A DNA stretch of 64,000 nucleotides from Candidatus Gastranaerophilales bacterium (GCA_944324945.1 CALUYE010000002.1:1-64000), one strand, 5' to 3'. Positions 36,599 through 44,945 are shown, counted from the first letter of the stretch. The notes: a model not told the origin generated them from the letters alone. A program made the numbers and translations.

Positions 36599-37465
36599 TT
36601 ACTTTTTGATGTGCAATTCTATTAATTTTGCCAGCTTGTTTTTCATATCTTTTCTTTCGACTATAAAATCAATTTGTCCGTATTTTAAAAGATATTCCGC
36701 GGTTTGAAAGTCGGCAGGCAGTTTTTGTCTTATTGTTTGCTCAATTACCCTTCTTCCCGCAAAACCTATTCTTGCGCCTTTTTCTGCTATTATAATATCG
36801 CCGATTGTGCCGAAAGAAGCCGTAACTCCTCCAAACGTCGGTTCACAAAGAACAGTAATATATAATAATTTTGCTTCGTTTAATTTTGCAACAATACAGC
36901 TTGTTTTTGCCATCTGCATTAAGCTAAGAGCACTTTCTTGCATTCTGGCGCCGCCTGAGGAAGTGAAAACTATGGATGGCAGTCTGTGTTCAAGTGCATA
37001 TTCAAGAATTCTTGTGATTTTTTCTCCTACAACAGAACCCATTGAACCACCCATATAATCAAAATCCATAACGGCAATAGCTGTTTTTAGCCCGTTTATT
37101 TTGCAGGTTCCGACAACAACCGCCTCATCAAGGCCTGATTTATTTTTAGCTTGCTCCTGGCGCATTTTATAACTTTGAGTGTCAAAAAATTCCAAAGGAT
37201 CGCAGGGTTTAATGTTTGCAAACATTTCTTCAAAAGAATTTTCATCCGCAATCAATTCAATTCTTTTTCTTGCCCCGATTCTAAAATGATAATCGCAATT
37301 AGGGCAAACCATTAAATTATTTTCTAAATCTTTTTTAGGTAATTGTGCGCCGCAATTATAACAAAGAGTCCACAATTTCCCGATAGAATCGTCTATATGA
37401 ACATCGTTATCCCTGGCAGCAAGCTGCTGGGTTTTTCTTTTGTTAAACCAATCGGTTAAAGTCAT
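36599..37465 (-). CDS. accD: Acetyl-CoA carboxylase carboxyltransferase subunit beta
   Basis: 288 residues. Four-Cys zinc finger near the N-terminus (LCYNCGAQLPKKDLENNLMVCPNCDYHF), then the crotonase-like core: GLDEAVVVGTCKINGLKTAIAVMDFDYMGGSMGSVVGEKITR, FTSSGGARMQESALSLMQMAKTS and PTFGGVTASFGTIGDIIIAEKGARIGFAGRRVIEQT. First gene of the run, with its own promoter; GGTGAGGA precedes the ATG. Confidence 0.97.
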   Translation of the reverse strand: MTLTDWFNKRKTQQLAARDNDVHIDDSIGKLWTLCYNCGAQLPKKDLENNLMVCPNCDYHFRIGARKRIELIADENSFEEMFANIKPCDPLEFFDTQSYKMRQEQAKNKSGLDEAVVVGTCKINGLKTAIAVMDFDYMGGSMGSVVGEKITRILEYALEHRLPSIVFTSSGGARMQESALSLMQMAKTSCIVAKLNEAKLLYITVLCEPTFGGVTASFGTIGDIIIAEKGARIGFAGRRVIEQTIRQKLPADFQTAEYLLKYGQIDFIVERKDMKNKLAKLIELHIKK

Positions 37466-37499
37466 AAATTATCCTCACCAAGTTTATTTACTTTCAATT

Positions 37500-37529
37500 A
37501 TAATATAAAATCAACATGGAAAAAGTCAA
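37500..37529 (-). promoter_or_regulatory. Promoter of the accD-accA-fliPQR-flhBA run
   Basis: On the reverse strand TTGACT (37524-37529), 18-base spacer, TATTAT (37500-37505), 34 bases ahead of the accD ATG. No terminator hairpin is seen from here to flhA, and gaps are 9-29 bases. Confidence 0.6.
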
Positions 37530-37567
37530 AATATGAATAATTATAAAGTTTTTTTAAGCGGCAGTAT

Positions 37568-38023
37568 TTAAATTTGTTCAAAATCCCGAGGCGGTTTTTT
37601 TAGTACTTTTTTAAATACTTCATCAAATTTTTCAATCGGCTCAAAGCTGTACCCGCACCCTTCTTGCAATTGTGCGCCGAAGGAAAATATTTCTTCGCTC
37701 GGGTAATTTTTGCAAATTGAGGGTCTTTTTTTGTGGTCTTTGCATAGTCTTTTTTCTTTATCAAACCTGTCGCATTCAAAAATTAATCCGAAATCGTCTT
37801 TATCAATAACGCTGATGTGTTGATAAAAAGAGTATGAATCGCTTTTCTTTATTTGTTCAAATTCTTCTTTTGTTTTAATGATTTTATTTTTATGCCTTAC
37901 ATAGATATTTTCGCAGCAACATCCGCAGCGTCTACATTTGCCTAATCTATAGTAGTGCCTTTTTAGAATCTTTAAATGATAAAATTTTTTTAATTTTTCA
38001 AACAGTCTATTCTTTAATGTCAT
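37568..38023 (-). CDS. YkgJ-family cysteine-cluster protein
   Basis: 151 residues. Cys-rich pattern of the zinc/iron-chelating YkgJ (UPF0153) family: LGKCRRCGCCCENIYVR at residues 25-40, then FECDRFDKEKRLCKDHKKRPSICKNYPSEE, with a late QEGCGYSF. The Cys set can hold a metal cluster. Its N-terminus is basic and overlaps the previous gene by 17 bases, so both are translated together. The family's substrate is not known with certainty. Confidence 0.8.
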   Translation of the reverse strand: MTLKNRLFEKLKKFYHLKILKRHYYRLGKCRRCGCCCENIYVRHKNKIIKTKEEFEQIKKSDSYSFYQHISVIDKDDFGLIFECDRFDKEKRLCKDHKKRPSICKNYPSEEIFSFGAQLQEGCGYSFEPIEKFDEVFKKVLKKPPRDFEQI

Positions 38024-38339
38024 TTAAAAATTCTTCATTATTTAATAATTCATTTAAAAATTCATCGTCATCAATTGAGTATTTTTGCGAAAATATTTCT
38101 TCCAAAACCCTTTGTGTTGCTTCCTTTTCATCGCTTTGAAGCAGAATTTCACTGAATTTTTTAACATCTTCTTCTTTTTGATATTTTTCAAAAGCGGCTT
38201 GAGAAATATCGGATTGATCTATGAAGAAATTTTTATCATTGTCCGATTTTTTTAAAGATGAGTTATTGTTAATGCCTTCAAGTGCGGCACTTTGCCCTAT
38301 AACTTCCGCAATATTGTCATTCTGGATTTTGTTAATCAT
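38007..38339 (-). CDS. Small acidic hypothetical protein
   Basis: 110 residues, Asp/Glu/Asn/Ser-rich, no signal peptide. Two helical segments are likely (SQAAFEKYQKEEDVKKFSEILLQSDEKEATQRVLEEIF and DEFLNELLNNEEFLNDI). No family recognised. It overlaps the YkgJ-like gene and stands at the far end of the leftward run, whose main promoter lies beyond it. Confidence 0.6.
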   Translation of the reverse strand: MINKIQNDNIAEVIGQSAALEGINNNSSLKKSDNDKNFFIDQSDISQAAFEKYQKEEDVKKFSEILLQSDEKEATQRVLEEIFSQKYSIDDDEFLNELLNNEEFLNDIKE

Positions 38340-38496
38340 AATTCCTTAAAAATTTTTCTATCCAATTTATATTTTACTATATTTTTTTTGTTTGTAATTA
38401 TACTTTAGGTTTATTTTTTATAAATTCCATAAAATAAAAATTTTATTCGTTTATTTGGATGATTATCTTTTTTGAAATTTTTGAGAGAGTATTAAT

Positions 38497-39162
38497 ATGA
38501 ATAATACTATAAAAATCACGCTTTTTTTAATAATTTTTATTTCCGTAATTGCGCTTGGAATTTTCGCAATATCAAGAATCGAAGTAGATGATTTTAAAAA
38601 AGCCTCAGTTATATTTTTGCTTGATGCTTCAGCTTCAAACCAAAAAAATCTCTCAGCACAAAAAATGTCTTTAAGACGTTTGTGCTCAATGCTTGATCCT
38701 GAAGACCATGTAAAAATAATAAGAGTATCTGAGGATGCTTATATTATCTATGAAGGATCAGCGCAATCAGGATCGGAAATCAGAAAAGTAATGGATAAAT
38801 TTACTCAATACAATTCGAATGAATATGGAACCGCTTACGGGGATGCCCTTAAGAAGGCTTTTAATTATTCAATTGTTATGTCAAAACAAGGCTATATTCC
38901 ATCCGTTGTTGTAATAGGCGATTTAGAAAACGAAGGTGCTACCCAAAAGCAAATTAACTGGACAAGTTTACCATCGCAAATTAAAAACGTTAAAAAACAA
39001 AATCCTGATTTTGCAATGATGTTTTTATATGCGGATCCTTTAAAACTTGATATGATAAAAGAAAAATTATTGCCCGTGTTGGGTGAAAACAAATTAACAA
39101 TTGGAAACGAAGTTACGACAAATAAGTCTTTAAGAAGATTTTTACAATCGATTGGCAGATAG
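38497..39162 (+). CDS. Membrane-anchored vWA-like protein
   Basis: 221 residues. An N-terminal membrane anchor (ITLFLIIFISVIALGIFAI) is followed by a von Willebrand A-like fold: VIFLLDASASNQKNLSA carries the D-x-S-x-S metal-site start, KMSLRRLCSMLDPEDHVKIIRVSEDAYIIYEG is the next strand-helix, and NEYGTAYGDALKKAF holds the Thr/Asp positions, with VVVIGDLENEG as the third loop. vWA domains bind protein partners through a metal ion. First of three co-directional genes with gaps of 4 and 2 bases, forming an envelope complex in all likelihood. Confidence 0.75.
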   Translation: MNNTIKITLFLIIFISVIALGIFAISRIEVDDFKKASVIFLLDASASNQKNLSAQKMSLRRLCSMLDPEDHVKIIRVSEDAYIIYEGSAQSGSEIRKVMDKFTQYNSNEYGTAYGDALKKAFNYSIVMSKQGYIPSVVVIGDLENEGATQKQINWTSLPSQIKNVKKQNPDFAMMFLYADPLKLDMIKEKLLPVLGENKLTIGNEVTTNKSLRRFLQSIGR

Positions 39163-39166
39163 AATT

Positions 39167-40750
39167 ATGAAATTAATTATTAAGTACAAAAACATTGAAA
39201 ACGAGTTTGAAAATCAAGCTTCAATTTTAATCGGCAATACTCCCGAGTGCGATATGTATATTCGCTCCCTTGCGGATAACGAAGTTTTTAAATTTGTCTG
39301 GTCGGGCGAATATAATAAATACATTCTTATAAATGTTTATAAAAATAACGGTGCATTGTGTAACAATAAAGAATTTTCAAAAATCCTCGTGCCTCAAAAA
39401 AATTTCTTTTTAAAACCGGCATCTTTTGATGAACCTATAAATATTTATATCGAAGATGAATCACAAGTTTTAATAAACAGAAATATTCAAAACGTTGAAC
39501 ATGTTACAAAAGAAGCTCAAAATTTAAACATTTTAAGCCAAAATCCGGGTAAAATTTTTGATTCTTCAGTTGAAAAGAACAGAATAGCAATAATTAAAGA
39601 AATAGGTTTTAAGGTTATTGAACTTAAAAATACAATCAAAACCTCGGAAATTATTAATTTGATTCTTTCGATTAATATGATTGTGTTGTCTTTGGTTTGT
39701 TCGTTTGGCATAACAAATTTTCTTTTAGGATTCAGAATAGACAAAAGCGCTTCGGGAGTCAATCTTACTACTAATTTCTGGTTTTTGTTTGAAGTAACTC
39801 TTATTGTTGCTGCTGTGTGTTTGGCTTTAAAATATTCCCTAAGCGCGATGCTTTGGAATAAATATATTAAGAAAAATACAAACAATAACATTGCTCAAAA
39901 AGCAACCGTCAACACTGCTTTTATATTTTTATTCGTAATTTATATTTTAAATCTTTCATATTACAAACCCATGTCAGGAATAACAGCGTTTTTTATCTCG
40001 CTTCTTTTTGTAGGTGCTCTGTGTGCTTTGACTGTCGGAAGCGGCTATTTTCACAACAACATTAAAGTATTAAAAAAACAATTGACGGATTGCGAATATC
40101 GAGAAGATTTCGAAACGGTTGCAAAACAATACCGCGGTTTAATCCATGCTTATATTAATAAATTAAGCCAAAACAAAATTCAAAATATTAAAAACAACAT
40201 CGTAAATCATTATATGAAAGCAACGGTTGAAGTATTTATAGGACTTTTGACTGCTCCTTTTCTTGCTTACGGTGTTTCAAATACTCTTGCAGGGTGTTTT
40301 CCTGAGGCTGCAAGCTGGATTAGGATTTCAGGAATAAGATTTAGCCCAATATTCCTTGTTCTTGCAACATTTTTGATTATATTTGCGTTTTTTACTTTTG
40401 TGCGCGCATTTACAATTGCAAAACAAATTCAAGGTTCTGAAATCATTAAATTTGACGGTTTCCATGACTACAACAGACACGGTGTTAATATCTTAGGTCT
40501 TGACTCGGTTAAAAACCTTGAAAAAGAAAAAGCAGCGCTTTTATTTATTGCGTTTTCAATAATTGTAATAGAATTTACAATGAATGTTTCATACTTCATA
40601 AGTGAAATAGGAGCAGATGCACAAGGTATGTTTTTAAGTTTCGTAACAGCACTTGTTCCAACAGCGCTTTTAATTGCAGAAACTACAATGCTAAGCGACA
40701 CTATGTATAGAATTGAAAATTGCAATGAATTATTGGAAGCCGTTGATTAA
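39167..40750 (+). CDS. Multi-spanning membrane protein with FHA-like N-terminus
   Basis: About 527 residues from the ATG at 39167; a TTG at 39152 inside the preceding gene is the other in-frame start. Residues 1-110 look like a small beta-sandwich (IIKYKNIENEFENQASILIGNTPECDMYIRSLADNEV), resembling FHA domains in rhythm. Residues 160-530 hold about eight membrane segments in pairs (IVLSLVCSFGITNFLLGF, FLFEVTLIVAAVCLALKY, AFIFLFVIYILNL, AFFISLLFVGALCALTV, and four more). The middle gene of the vWA/TonB-like operon. Family unknown. Confidence 0.7.
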   Translation: MKLIIKYKNIENEFENQASILIGNTPECDMYIRSLADNEVFKFVWSGEYNKYILINVYKNNGALCNNKEFSKILVPQKNFFLKPASFDEPINIYIEDESQVLINRNIQNVEHVTKEAQNLNILSQNPGKIFDSSVEKNRIAIIKEIGFKVIELKNTIKTSEIINLILSINMIVLSLVCSFGITNFLLGFRIDKSASGVNLTTNFWFLFEVTLIVAAVCLALKYSLSAMLWNKYIKKNTNNNIAQKATVNTAFIFLFVIYILNLSYYKPMSGITAFFISLLFVGALCALTVGSGYFHNNIKVLKKQLTDCEYREDFETVAKQYRGLIHAYINKLSQNKIQNIKNNIVNHYMKATVEVFIGLLTAPFLAYGVSNTLAGCFPEAASWIRISGIRFSPIFLVLATFLIIFAFFTFVRAFTIAKQIQGSEIIKFDGFHDYNRHGVNILGLDSVKNLEKEKAALLFIAFSIIVIEFTMNVSYFISEIGADAQGMFLSFVTALVPTALLIAETTMLSDTMYRIENCNELLEAVD

Positions 40751-40752
40751 TA

Positions 40753-41682
40753 ATGAATAAATTATATATTATTTTTGGTATATTTTTGTTTATTTTTTTT
40801 ACAATTCTTGTATTGTGCACGGATTCAAATTCCATGGCGGGAAAAGTTAATCTTTTTTCTGCTAACCCGAAAATTGCTCTAAAAGACGCTTATAACTTAA
40901 AAAATTCTTCAACAAATACGGAATTTAGCGATATTAACATAAATTCAGACAATAAATTAAAAAATAAGAATGCTTTTTTTAACAATTCAAATTCAAATAT
41001 ATCAAATAATAAAGCTGTAATTAACGATTCAAATATTAATTTAAACAATAAAAATACAGATACAAGACACTATCCTTCAATCAATTCTCCCGATATATAC
41101 AGAAAAAATGCTTATGTAAATTTTAATAATAAATCAAATGTCAATGCGCAACAATCTGATATAAATGAAGAGAATTTTGCGCTGAAGGATATATATCTTC
41201 ATCCTGAGGATATGAAAAAAATTCAAAATGCAGGTTTAAAAGATATAAACAATATTTCAACCGCTGATTTAAAAAATATTGAAGCGCTTTTAAACCAGCC
41301 CGAGGACGAAAAATACACCCTTGAAGATATTGATTGGAATACCTGGAAAAGCAGGTTAATAAATAAAATAACAACTGATAGTGGCTATATAAAAGATTTA
41401 GATTATTACCCGCTCGATACGCCGCTGTATTATTCTTTTAATGTACATAATGACGGAACAATATCGGATGTTTTAGTTATTTCTCTTGTAGTTGTAGAAT
41501 CTGACAGAAAAAAATTAGCCAATTTAATAAAAAGTTACGAACACAAACCAATAGTTAAATTTCCAAAAGGTTCCAAAAGAAAGAAGGTAAGCCTTTCTTC
41601 AATCATGCTTTTATCAAACGAATCCAAGCTTTCAAAACCGGGTGATTTTAATGATATTGAAAAGATAAAAGTTAAAATGTAG
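40753..41682 (+). CDS. Envelope protein with TonB-like C-terminal domain
   Basis: 309 residues. One N-terminal membrane segment (LYIIFGIFLFIFFTILVLC), then a long Asn/Ser-rich linker (residues 30-130, including INSDNKLKNKNAFF), then a C-terminal domain starting WNTWKSRLINKITTD and reading YYPLDTPLYYSFNVHNDGTISDVLVISL, which has the layout of the TonB C-terminal fold (W, Y-P, F-x-V-x-x-D-G-x-I-x-x-V). Anchor plus spacer plus TonB-like end implies reaching across the periplasm. Third gene of the operon with the vWA-like protein. Confidence 0.65.
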   Translation: MNKLYIIFGIFLFIFFTILVLCTDSNSMAGKVNLFSANPKIALKDAYNLKNSSTNTEFSDININSDNKLKNKNAFFNNSNSNISNNKAVINDSNINLNNKNTDTRHYPSINSPDIYRKNAYVNFNNKSNVNAQQSDINEENFALKDIYLHPEDMKKIQNAGLKDINNISTADLKNIEALLNQPEDEKYTLEDIDWNTWKSRLINKITTDSGYIKDLDYYPLDTPLYYSFNVHNDGTISDVLVISLVVVESDRKKLANLIKSYEHKPIVKFPKGSKRKKVSLSSIMLLSNESKLSKPGDFNDIEKIKVKM

Positions 41683-42279
41683 TTATTTTATGGATAACTT
41701 TTCATTCAGATATTTTACTTCTCTAAATTCATAGTTATTAATGTATTCAAGTGCTTTATGCGGAGATTCCGTTGCAAAGTATATCTCTTTCATGCTTTTA
41801 CTTGCAAAATTATTTTTTATGGCATTATCAAAAAAGCTTATTAAATCATCATAATAATTATTACAATTAAGAATTACAATCGGCTTATTGTTGTATCCTA
41901 ATTGTTTTTGAACAATCATCTCGCTTAACTCTTCCAATGTCCCGAATCCCCCCGGCAGCGCAATGATTGCTTGAGATAATTCATCCATTTTTGCTTTTCT
42001 TTCGCGCATTCCTTTTGTTAAAATAAATTTATCGCATTCCCCCGGGTGTATTCCTAAATTATACAATTTTTCAGGCATAACCCCCGTTATTTGCGAACCG
42101 TTTAACCTTGCGCAATTTGTAACTTCTCCCATTAATCCAAGGTTAGAGCCGCCATAGATAATATCATATCCTTGTTTTGCAATTTCTTTTCCTAAGTTAT
42201 AAGCCTGATTAAAGAAATTTTTATCAAGATTATTGCAAGAACTTGCAAAAACGCAAATTGTCTTTATATTTTTATTCAT
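41683..42279 (-). CDS. LOG-family nucleotide-5'-monophosphate phosphoribohydrolase
   Basis: 198 residues. The family splits nucleotide monophosphates into base and ribose-5-phosphate. Signatures are GYDIIYGGSNLGLMGEV (substrate loop), KGMRERKAKMDELSQAIIALPGGFGTLEELSEMI (the PGGxGTxxE catalytic box with Arg and Glu) and KPIVILNCNNYYDDLISF. Its stop abuts that of the convergent TonB-like gene with no room for a terminator. Single gene, upstream of tRNA-fMet. Confidence 0.92.
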   Translation of the reverse strand: MNKNIKTICVFASSCNNLDKNFFNQAYNLGKEIAKQGYDIIYGGSNLGLMGEVTNCARLNGSQITGVMPEKLYNLGIHPGECDKFILTKGMRERKAKMDELSQAIIALPGGFGTLEELSEMIVQKQLGYNNKPIVILNCNNYYDDLISFFDNAIKNNFASKSMKEIYFATESPHKALEYINNYEFREVKYLNEKLSIK

Positions 42280-42380
42280 AATGTCTCGTTAATGTAGTAC
42301 TTTATAATATCATAAAATAACTTTAATATTTTGCAAACCAAACTTTCAAATGAGACTTTGAAACTTTTCATCCCCTTCCC

Positions 42381-42408
42381 TTGATTTTTTATTTTTAGCG
42401 TGCATAAT
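42381..42408 (+). promoter_or_regulatory. Promoter of tRNA-fMet
   Basis: TTGATT (42381-42386), 16-base spacer, CATAAT (42403-42408), 20 bases ahead of the mature 5' end. Confidence 0.55.
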
Positions 42409-42428
42409 ATAAATATAAAAGAATTTAT

Positions 42429-42508
<80 letters not shown>

Positions 42509-42513
42509 ATAAC

Positions 42514-42546
42514 AAGGGTTTTAGGTTTTTACTTAAAACCCTTTTA
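42514..42546 (+). terminator. Terminator after tRNA-fMet, supplied by the element
   Basis: AAGGGTTTTA (42514-42523), ten-base loop, TAAAACCCTT (42534-42543), then TT and an A/T-rich tail with a T run at 42551-42555. It replaces the tRNA's own terminator, displaced to 51753. Confidence 0.75.
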
Positions 42547-42669
42547 ATATTTTTTGTGTAATATTTGTGTAATTGAATAATTTTTAATGTACATATAGGT
42601 TTATAAATTTTTATAAATAAAGAATAAAAACTTTTTTTATGGTATTAATTATTTAGAAGGTAAAGATAG

Positions 42670-42840
42670 ATGGCTATAAAGAAAATTAATGCAAAATTAG
42701 ATGATTATTTCAATATATTTAAAGCAGAAACAGAAAAATTATATAATAATGTTTCTGGTTTTGAAAAGCTACTTATAAAAAACAATGTAAAAGCAAAAGA
42801 ATACTGTTTTAAGTTTATTTATAATGGAGTTGTAATTTAA
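42670..42840 (+). CDS. Small hypothetical protein of the element
   Basis: 56 residues, MAIKKINAKLDDYFNIFKAE then NNVSGFEKLLIKNN, basic and helical, with AGAAGG about 11 bases before the ATG. No family recognised. It is the first reading frame inside the element and the only one in its left 700 bases; a short DNA-binding or excision accessory protein is a guess only. Confidence 0.45.
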   Translation: MAIKKINAKLDDYFNIFKAETEKLYNNVSGFEKLLIKNNVKAKEYCFKFIYNGVVI

Positions 42841-42854
42841 CGACCGGTTTTATT

Positions 42855-43047
42855 TGTACGGATACTTTGATTATTTTGGCTTAGGTCGCTCTGTGAGGGC
42901 GTTTTCGGGTCGGAAAAATTAAGTGTTCCAAAAAAATCAAACTGCCGAAATGGACTTTTTTCGGACTGTACGGATAGATTGAGATTTGTATATTATCAGT
43001 GAGATACGTACCAAATTTGAACTGTACGGATAATTTGATTATTTTGG
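42855..43047 (+). repeat. Three spaced copies of a TGTACGGATA repeat
   Basis: A 25-base unit TGTACGGATA-n-TTTGATTATTTTGG lies at 42855-42879 and 43023-43047 with one difference (C or A at position 11); the first ten bases recur alone at 42967-42976. The second full copy runs into TGG-TATAGT (43048-43053), an extended -10. The copies may be operator sites or recombinase arm sites. Confidence 0.7.
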
Positions 43048-43300
43048 TATAGTCCAGTTGTGCAAGGAATTAAGAAAGCGTAAGCCAGAGTGAAGACCAA
43101 AACGATGAGTTTTGGTCGTAACTGTTGATAGGCGACGTGAGAGTTTTGCTTAGCAAAACTCAACAGGAGCAAAGGTCAATCAAAGCACAATCACCATTCA
43201 AACTTTCAGAAAAATTAACACAAGGTTTTGGAAATTTTAACGATACAAGAATGACACAAAGCTCGGAAGTGATGTTACAATACATTTAATTCCGAGCTAA
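43048..43300 (+). other. Hairpin-rich non-coding stretch
   Basis: From 42841 to 43371 there is no convincing complete gene. Within it are three strong stem-loops: GACCAAAAC/GTTTTGGTC (43095-43117, loop GATGA), GAGTTTTGC/GCAAAACTC (43141-43161, loop TTA), AGCTCGGAA/TTCCGAGCT (43260-43298, 21-base loop). Together with an extended -10 at 43048 they suggest a structured transcript or leader. I cannot match it to a known RNA family. Confidence 0.45.
43122..43289 (+). pseudogene. Possible C-terminal relic of a phage head/portal gene
   Basis: An open frame without ATG ends in SPFKLSEKLTQGFGNFNDTR and a stop at 43287. The residue mix reads like real protein, and the position just ahead of a Mu-like gpG gene is where head-morphogenesis or portal genes stand. 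A TAA at 43119 closes the frame upstream and only a GTG at 43137 could start it. Two of the hairpins overlap it. Low certainty. Confidence 0.3.
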
Positions 43301-43371
43301 TGTGTGTCTGCGATGAAAAACAAAGAATATATAGATATAAGCAAAATCATTGGGGTTATAGGAGGTCATTT

Positions 43372-43869
43372 ATGAACTTAGAAAACATTTTAGAAGAATT
43401 AAAAAAATGCCATAAAATAAGCATAAAAGAAGATTACGAAAAAATACAAGAACCACTTTTAAAACTTATTGTCGATATAAGTTCAAACTCTACACTAGAA
43501 AAAACTGGTAAAGATTATACACGTTATGACATTATATTTATAAATTCTTCAAATAAAAAAGAAACTAATATTCCAAAAGCCAGAGTTCCAGAAATTACAC
43601 TTCAATACTTGATTAGTAACAATATTTTAAGTAGTTCTGATTTTGCTTTTTTTGAAGAGAATAATTTCGAAAGAACCTTTGCTTCAAGTTCTGGAGACTT
43701 GATAAAAGAGTATAATCAAGATATTGACAAAGTGCAACGATACACAGAAATTAATTGTAACGGTCAAATATGGTATGTATGTAATCAATGGGATAAAACT
43801 ACCATTGATAAATTCAATGAATATGTAAATAGTAAATTTTCAAAGTATATTAAGATTGTTGAACACTAG
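43372..43869 (+). CDS. Hypothetical protein of the element
   Basis: 165 residues from the ATG at 43372, which has a perfect AGGAGG upstream; the frame is open to 43300. Acidic/basic mixed, no signal peptide: LENILEELKKCHKISIKEDY, KLIVDISSNSTLEKTGKDYTRYD, RVPEITLQYLISNN, CNGQIWYVCNQWDKTTIDKFNEYV. I do not recognise it. It ends immediately before the phage tail-type gene (no gap), so the two are co-translated. The W-Y-x-C-N-Q-W segment is a distinctive handle for searches. Confidence 0.6.
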   Translation: MNLENILEELKKCHKISIKEDYEKIQEPLLKLIVDISSNSTLEKTGKDYTRYDIIFINSSNKKETNIPKARVPEITLQYLISNNILSSSDFAFFEENNFERTFASSSGDLIKEYNQDIDKVQRYTEINCNGQIWYVCNQWDKTTIDKFNEYVNSKFSKYIKIVEH

Positions 43870-44319
43870 ATGAGTGAACCAATAGAAATAAAACTTGATA
43901 ATAAAGAGGTTGAATCAAGATTACTTGATTTGGCAAAACGAAGCGAAAACCTGCGGCCGTTAATGAAAAATATCGCAGGTATTTTCGCATATTCTACCGA
44001 AGAAAATTTTAAAGAAGAGAGCAGATCTGATAAGTGGATAGATTTAGCCGAATCAACGAAAAAACAGAGAACGAAGACAGGACATTACCCCGGACAAATT
44101 TTACAAGTTTCAGGGCAACTGGCATCATCAATAAGTACATATTATGACAATGATTCCGCTGTTATTGGTTCAAATCTTGATTATGCCGCAATTCATCAAC
44201 TTGGAGGTCAAGCCGGTAAAAATCAATCTGTAACCATACCTGCAAGACCATATTTACAACTTAATAATGAAGACTTTGAAGAAATCCTTAGTATGACCGA
44301 AAATTTTTTAGGGGAATAG
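43870..44319 (+). CDS. Phage virion morphogenesis protein (Mu gpG / tail completion type)
   Basis: 149 residues, normal for the family. SRSDKWIDLAESTKKQRTKTGHYPGQILQVSGQLASSISTYYDNDSAVIGSNLDYAAIHQLGG carries the family signature: W-x-x-L, the Gly-x-x-L-x-x-S-G-x-L turn, and the A-x-I-H-Q-x-G end, with IPARPYL near the C-terminus. In Mu-like phages it helps complete heads or tails. Here it has no structural partners, so it is a survivor of a decayed prophage or a gene reused by a satellite. Confidence 0.8.
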   Translation: MSEPIEIKLDNKEVESRLLDLAKRSENLRPLMKNIAGIFAYSTEENFKEESRSDKWIDLAESTKKQRTKTGHYPGQILQVSGQLASSISTYYDNDSAVIGSNLDYAAIHQLGGQAGKNQSVTIPARPYLQLNNEDFEEILSMTENFLGE

Positions 44320-44358
44320 TTCCCTAATATTTAGTAGGTCTTAAGAAAGGAGAGGAAT

Positions 44359-44901
44359 ATGACAACTGTAGAACCTATTAGAAACAAAACCGATATTAAA
44401 AAGGTTGAAAAAGTTTTAAAAAGCCAAAGTCAAAGAAATTTATTGCTTTTTGTTCTTGGAACAAATTGTGGATTAAGAATTTCTGATTTACTTTCACTTG
44501 ATGTTGGAGATGTAAGGAATAAAACTCACATTCAAATAGTAGAGAAGAAAACAGGAAAATTTAAAAAGTTTCCAATTAACGAGAGATTAAAACCTATGAT
44601 TGAAGAATTTGTTAAAGGCAGAAGAAATACTGAACCTTTATTTTTATCGCATTGGAAACATCGTCTTGATAGAGTAACTGCATATTACTTGATTCGTGAT
44701 GCGTGTGAAAAAGCAGGACTTCAAGAAAGAATCGGAACGCATTCGATGCGAAAAACATTTGGATATCATCATTACCAACAATTTAAAGATGTAGTAATCC
44801 TGCAAAAGATTTTTAATCATTCCAGTCCTCAAATAACATTGAGATATATTGGGATTGAGCAAGACCAAATTGATTATAGTTACAGTAACTTTATTATATA
44901 G
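44359..44901 (+). CDS. Compact catalytic-only tyrosine recombinase (FimB/RecV-like size)
   Basis: 180 residues, lacking the N-terminal core-binding domain. Catalytic residues: Arg in GTNCGLRISDLLSL, Lys in KKTGKFKKFPI, H-x-x-R in IGTHSMRKTFGYHHY, His in FNHSSPQITLRYIG with the Tyr nucleophile. AGGAGAGGA precedes the ATG. About 70% identical by eye, over the same length, to the protein at 53181. Recombinases of this size (FimB, FimE, C. difficile RecV) invert promoter segments; an inverted-repeat pair starts 45 bases after this gene. It could also be the element's integrase, as there is no other. Confidence 0.88.
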   Translation: MTTVEPIRNKTDIKKVEKVLKSQSQRNLLLFVLGTNCGLRISDLLSLDVGDVRNKTHIQIVEKKTGKFKKFPINERLKPMIEEFVKGRRNTEPLFLSHWKHRLDRVTAYYLIRDACEKAGLQERIGTHSMRKTFGYHHYQQFKDVVILQKIFNHSSPQITLRYIGIEQDQIDYSYSNFII

Positions 44902-44945
44902 TCAAAACCCTCTCTACTAGAGTGGTTGCATTACATTTTATTTAC

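Noticed and set aside
42855-43047. CRISPR array
   Set aside because: Only two full repeats and one part copy, at unequal spacing, with no cas genes.
43048-43300. A named riboswitch or large phage RNA (GOLLD/ROOL type)
   Set aside because: I can see stems but no signature sequence that would support a family name.
43314-43376. A 20-residue reading frame (MKNKEYIDISKIIGVIGGHL) overlapping the start of the 43372 gene
   Set aside because: It lacks a good ribosome site and has no recognisable features; the overlap with the AGGAGG site is better explained by the downstream gene.
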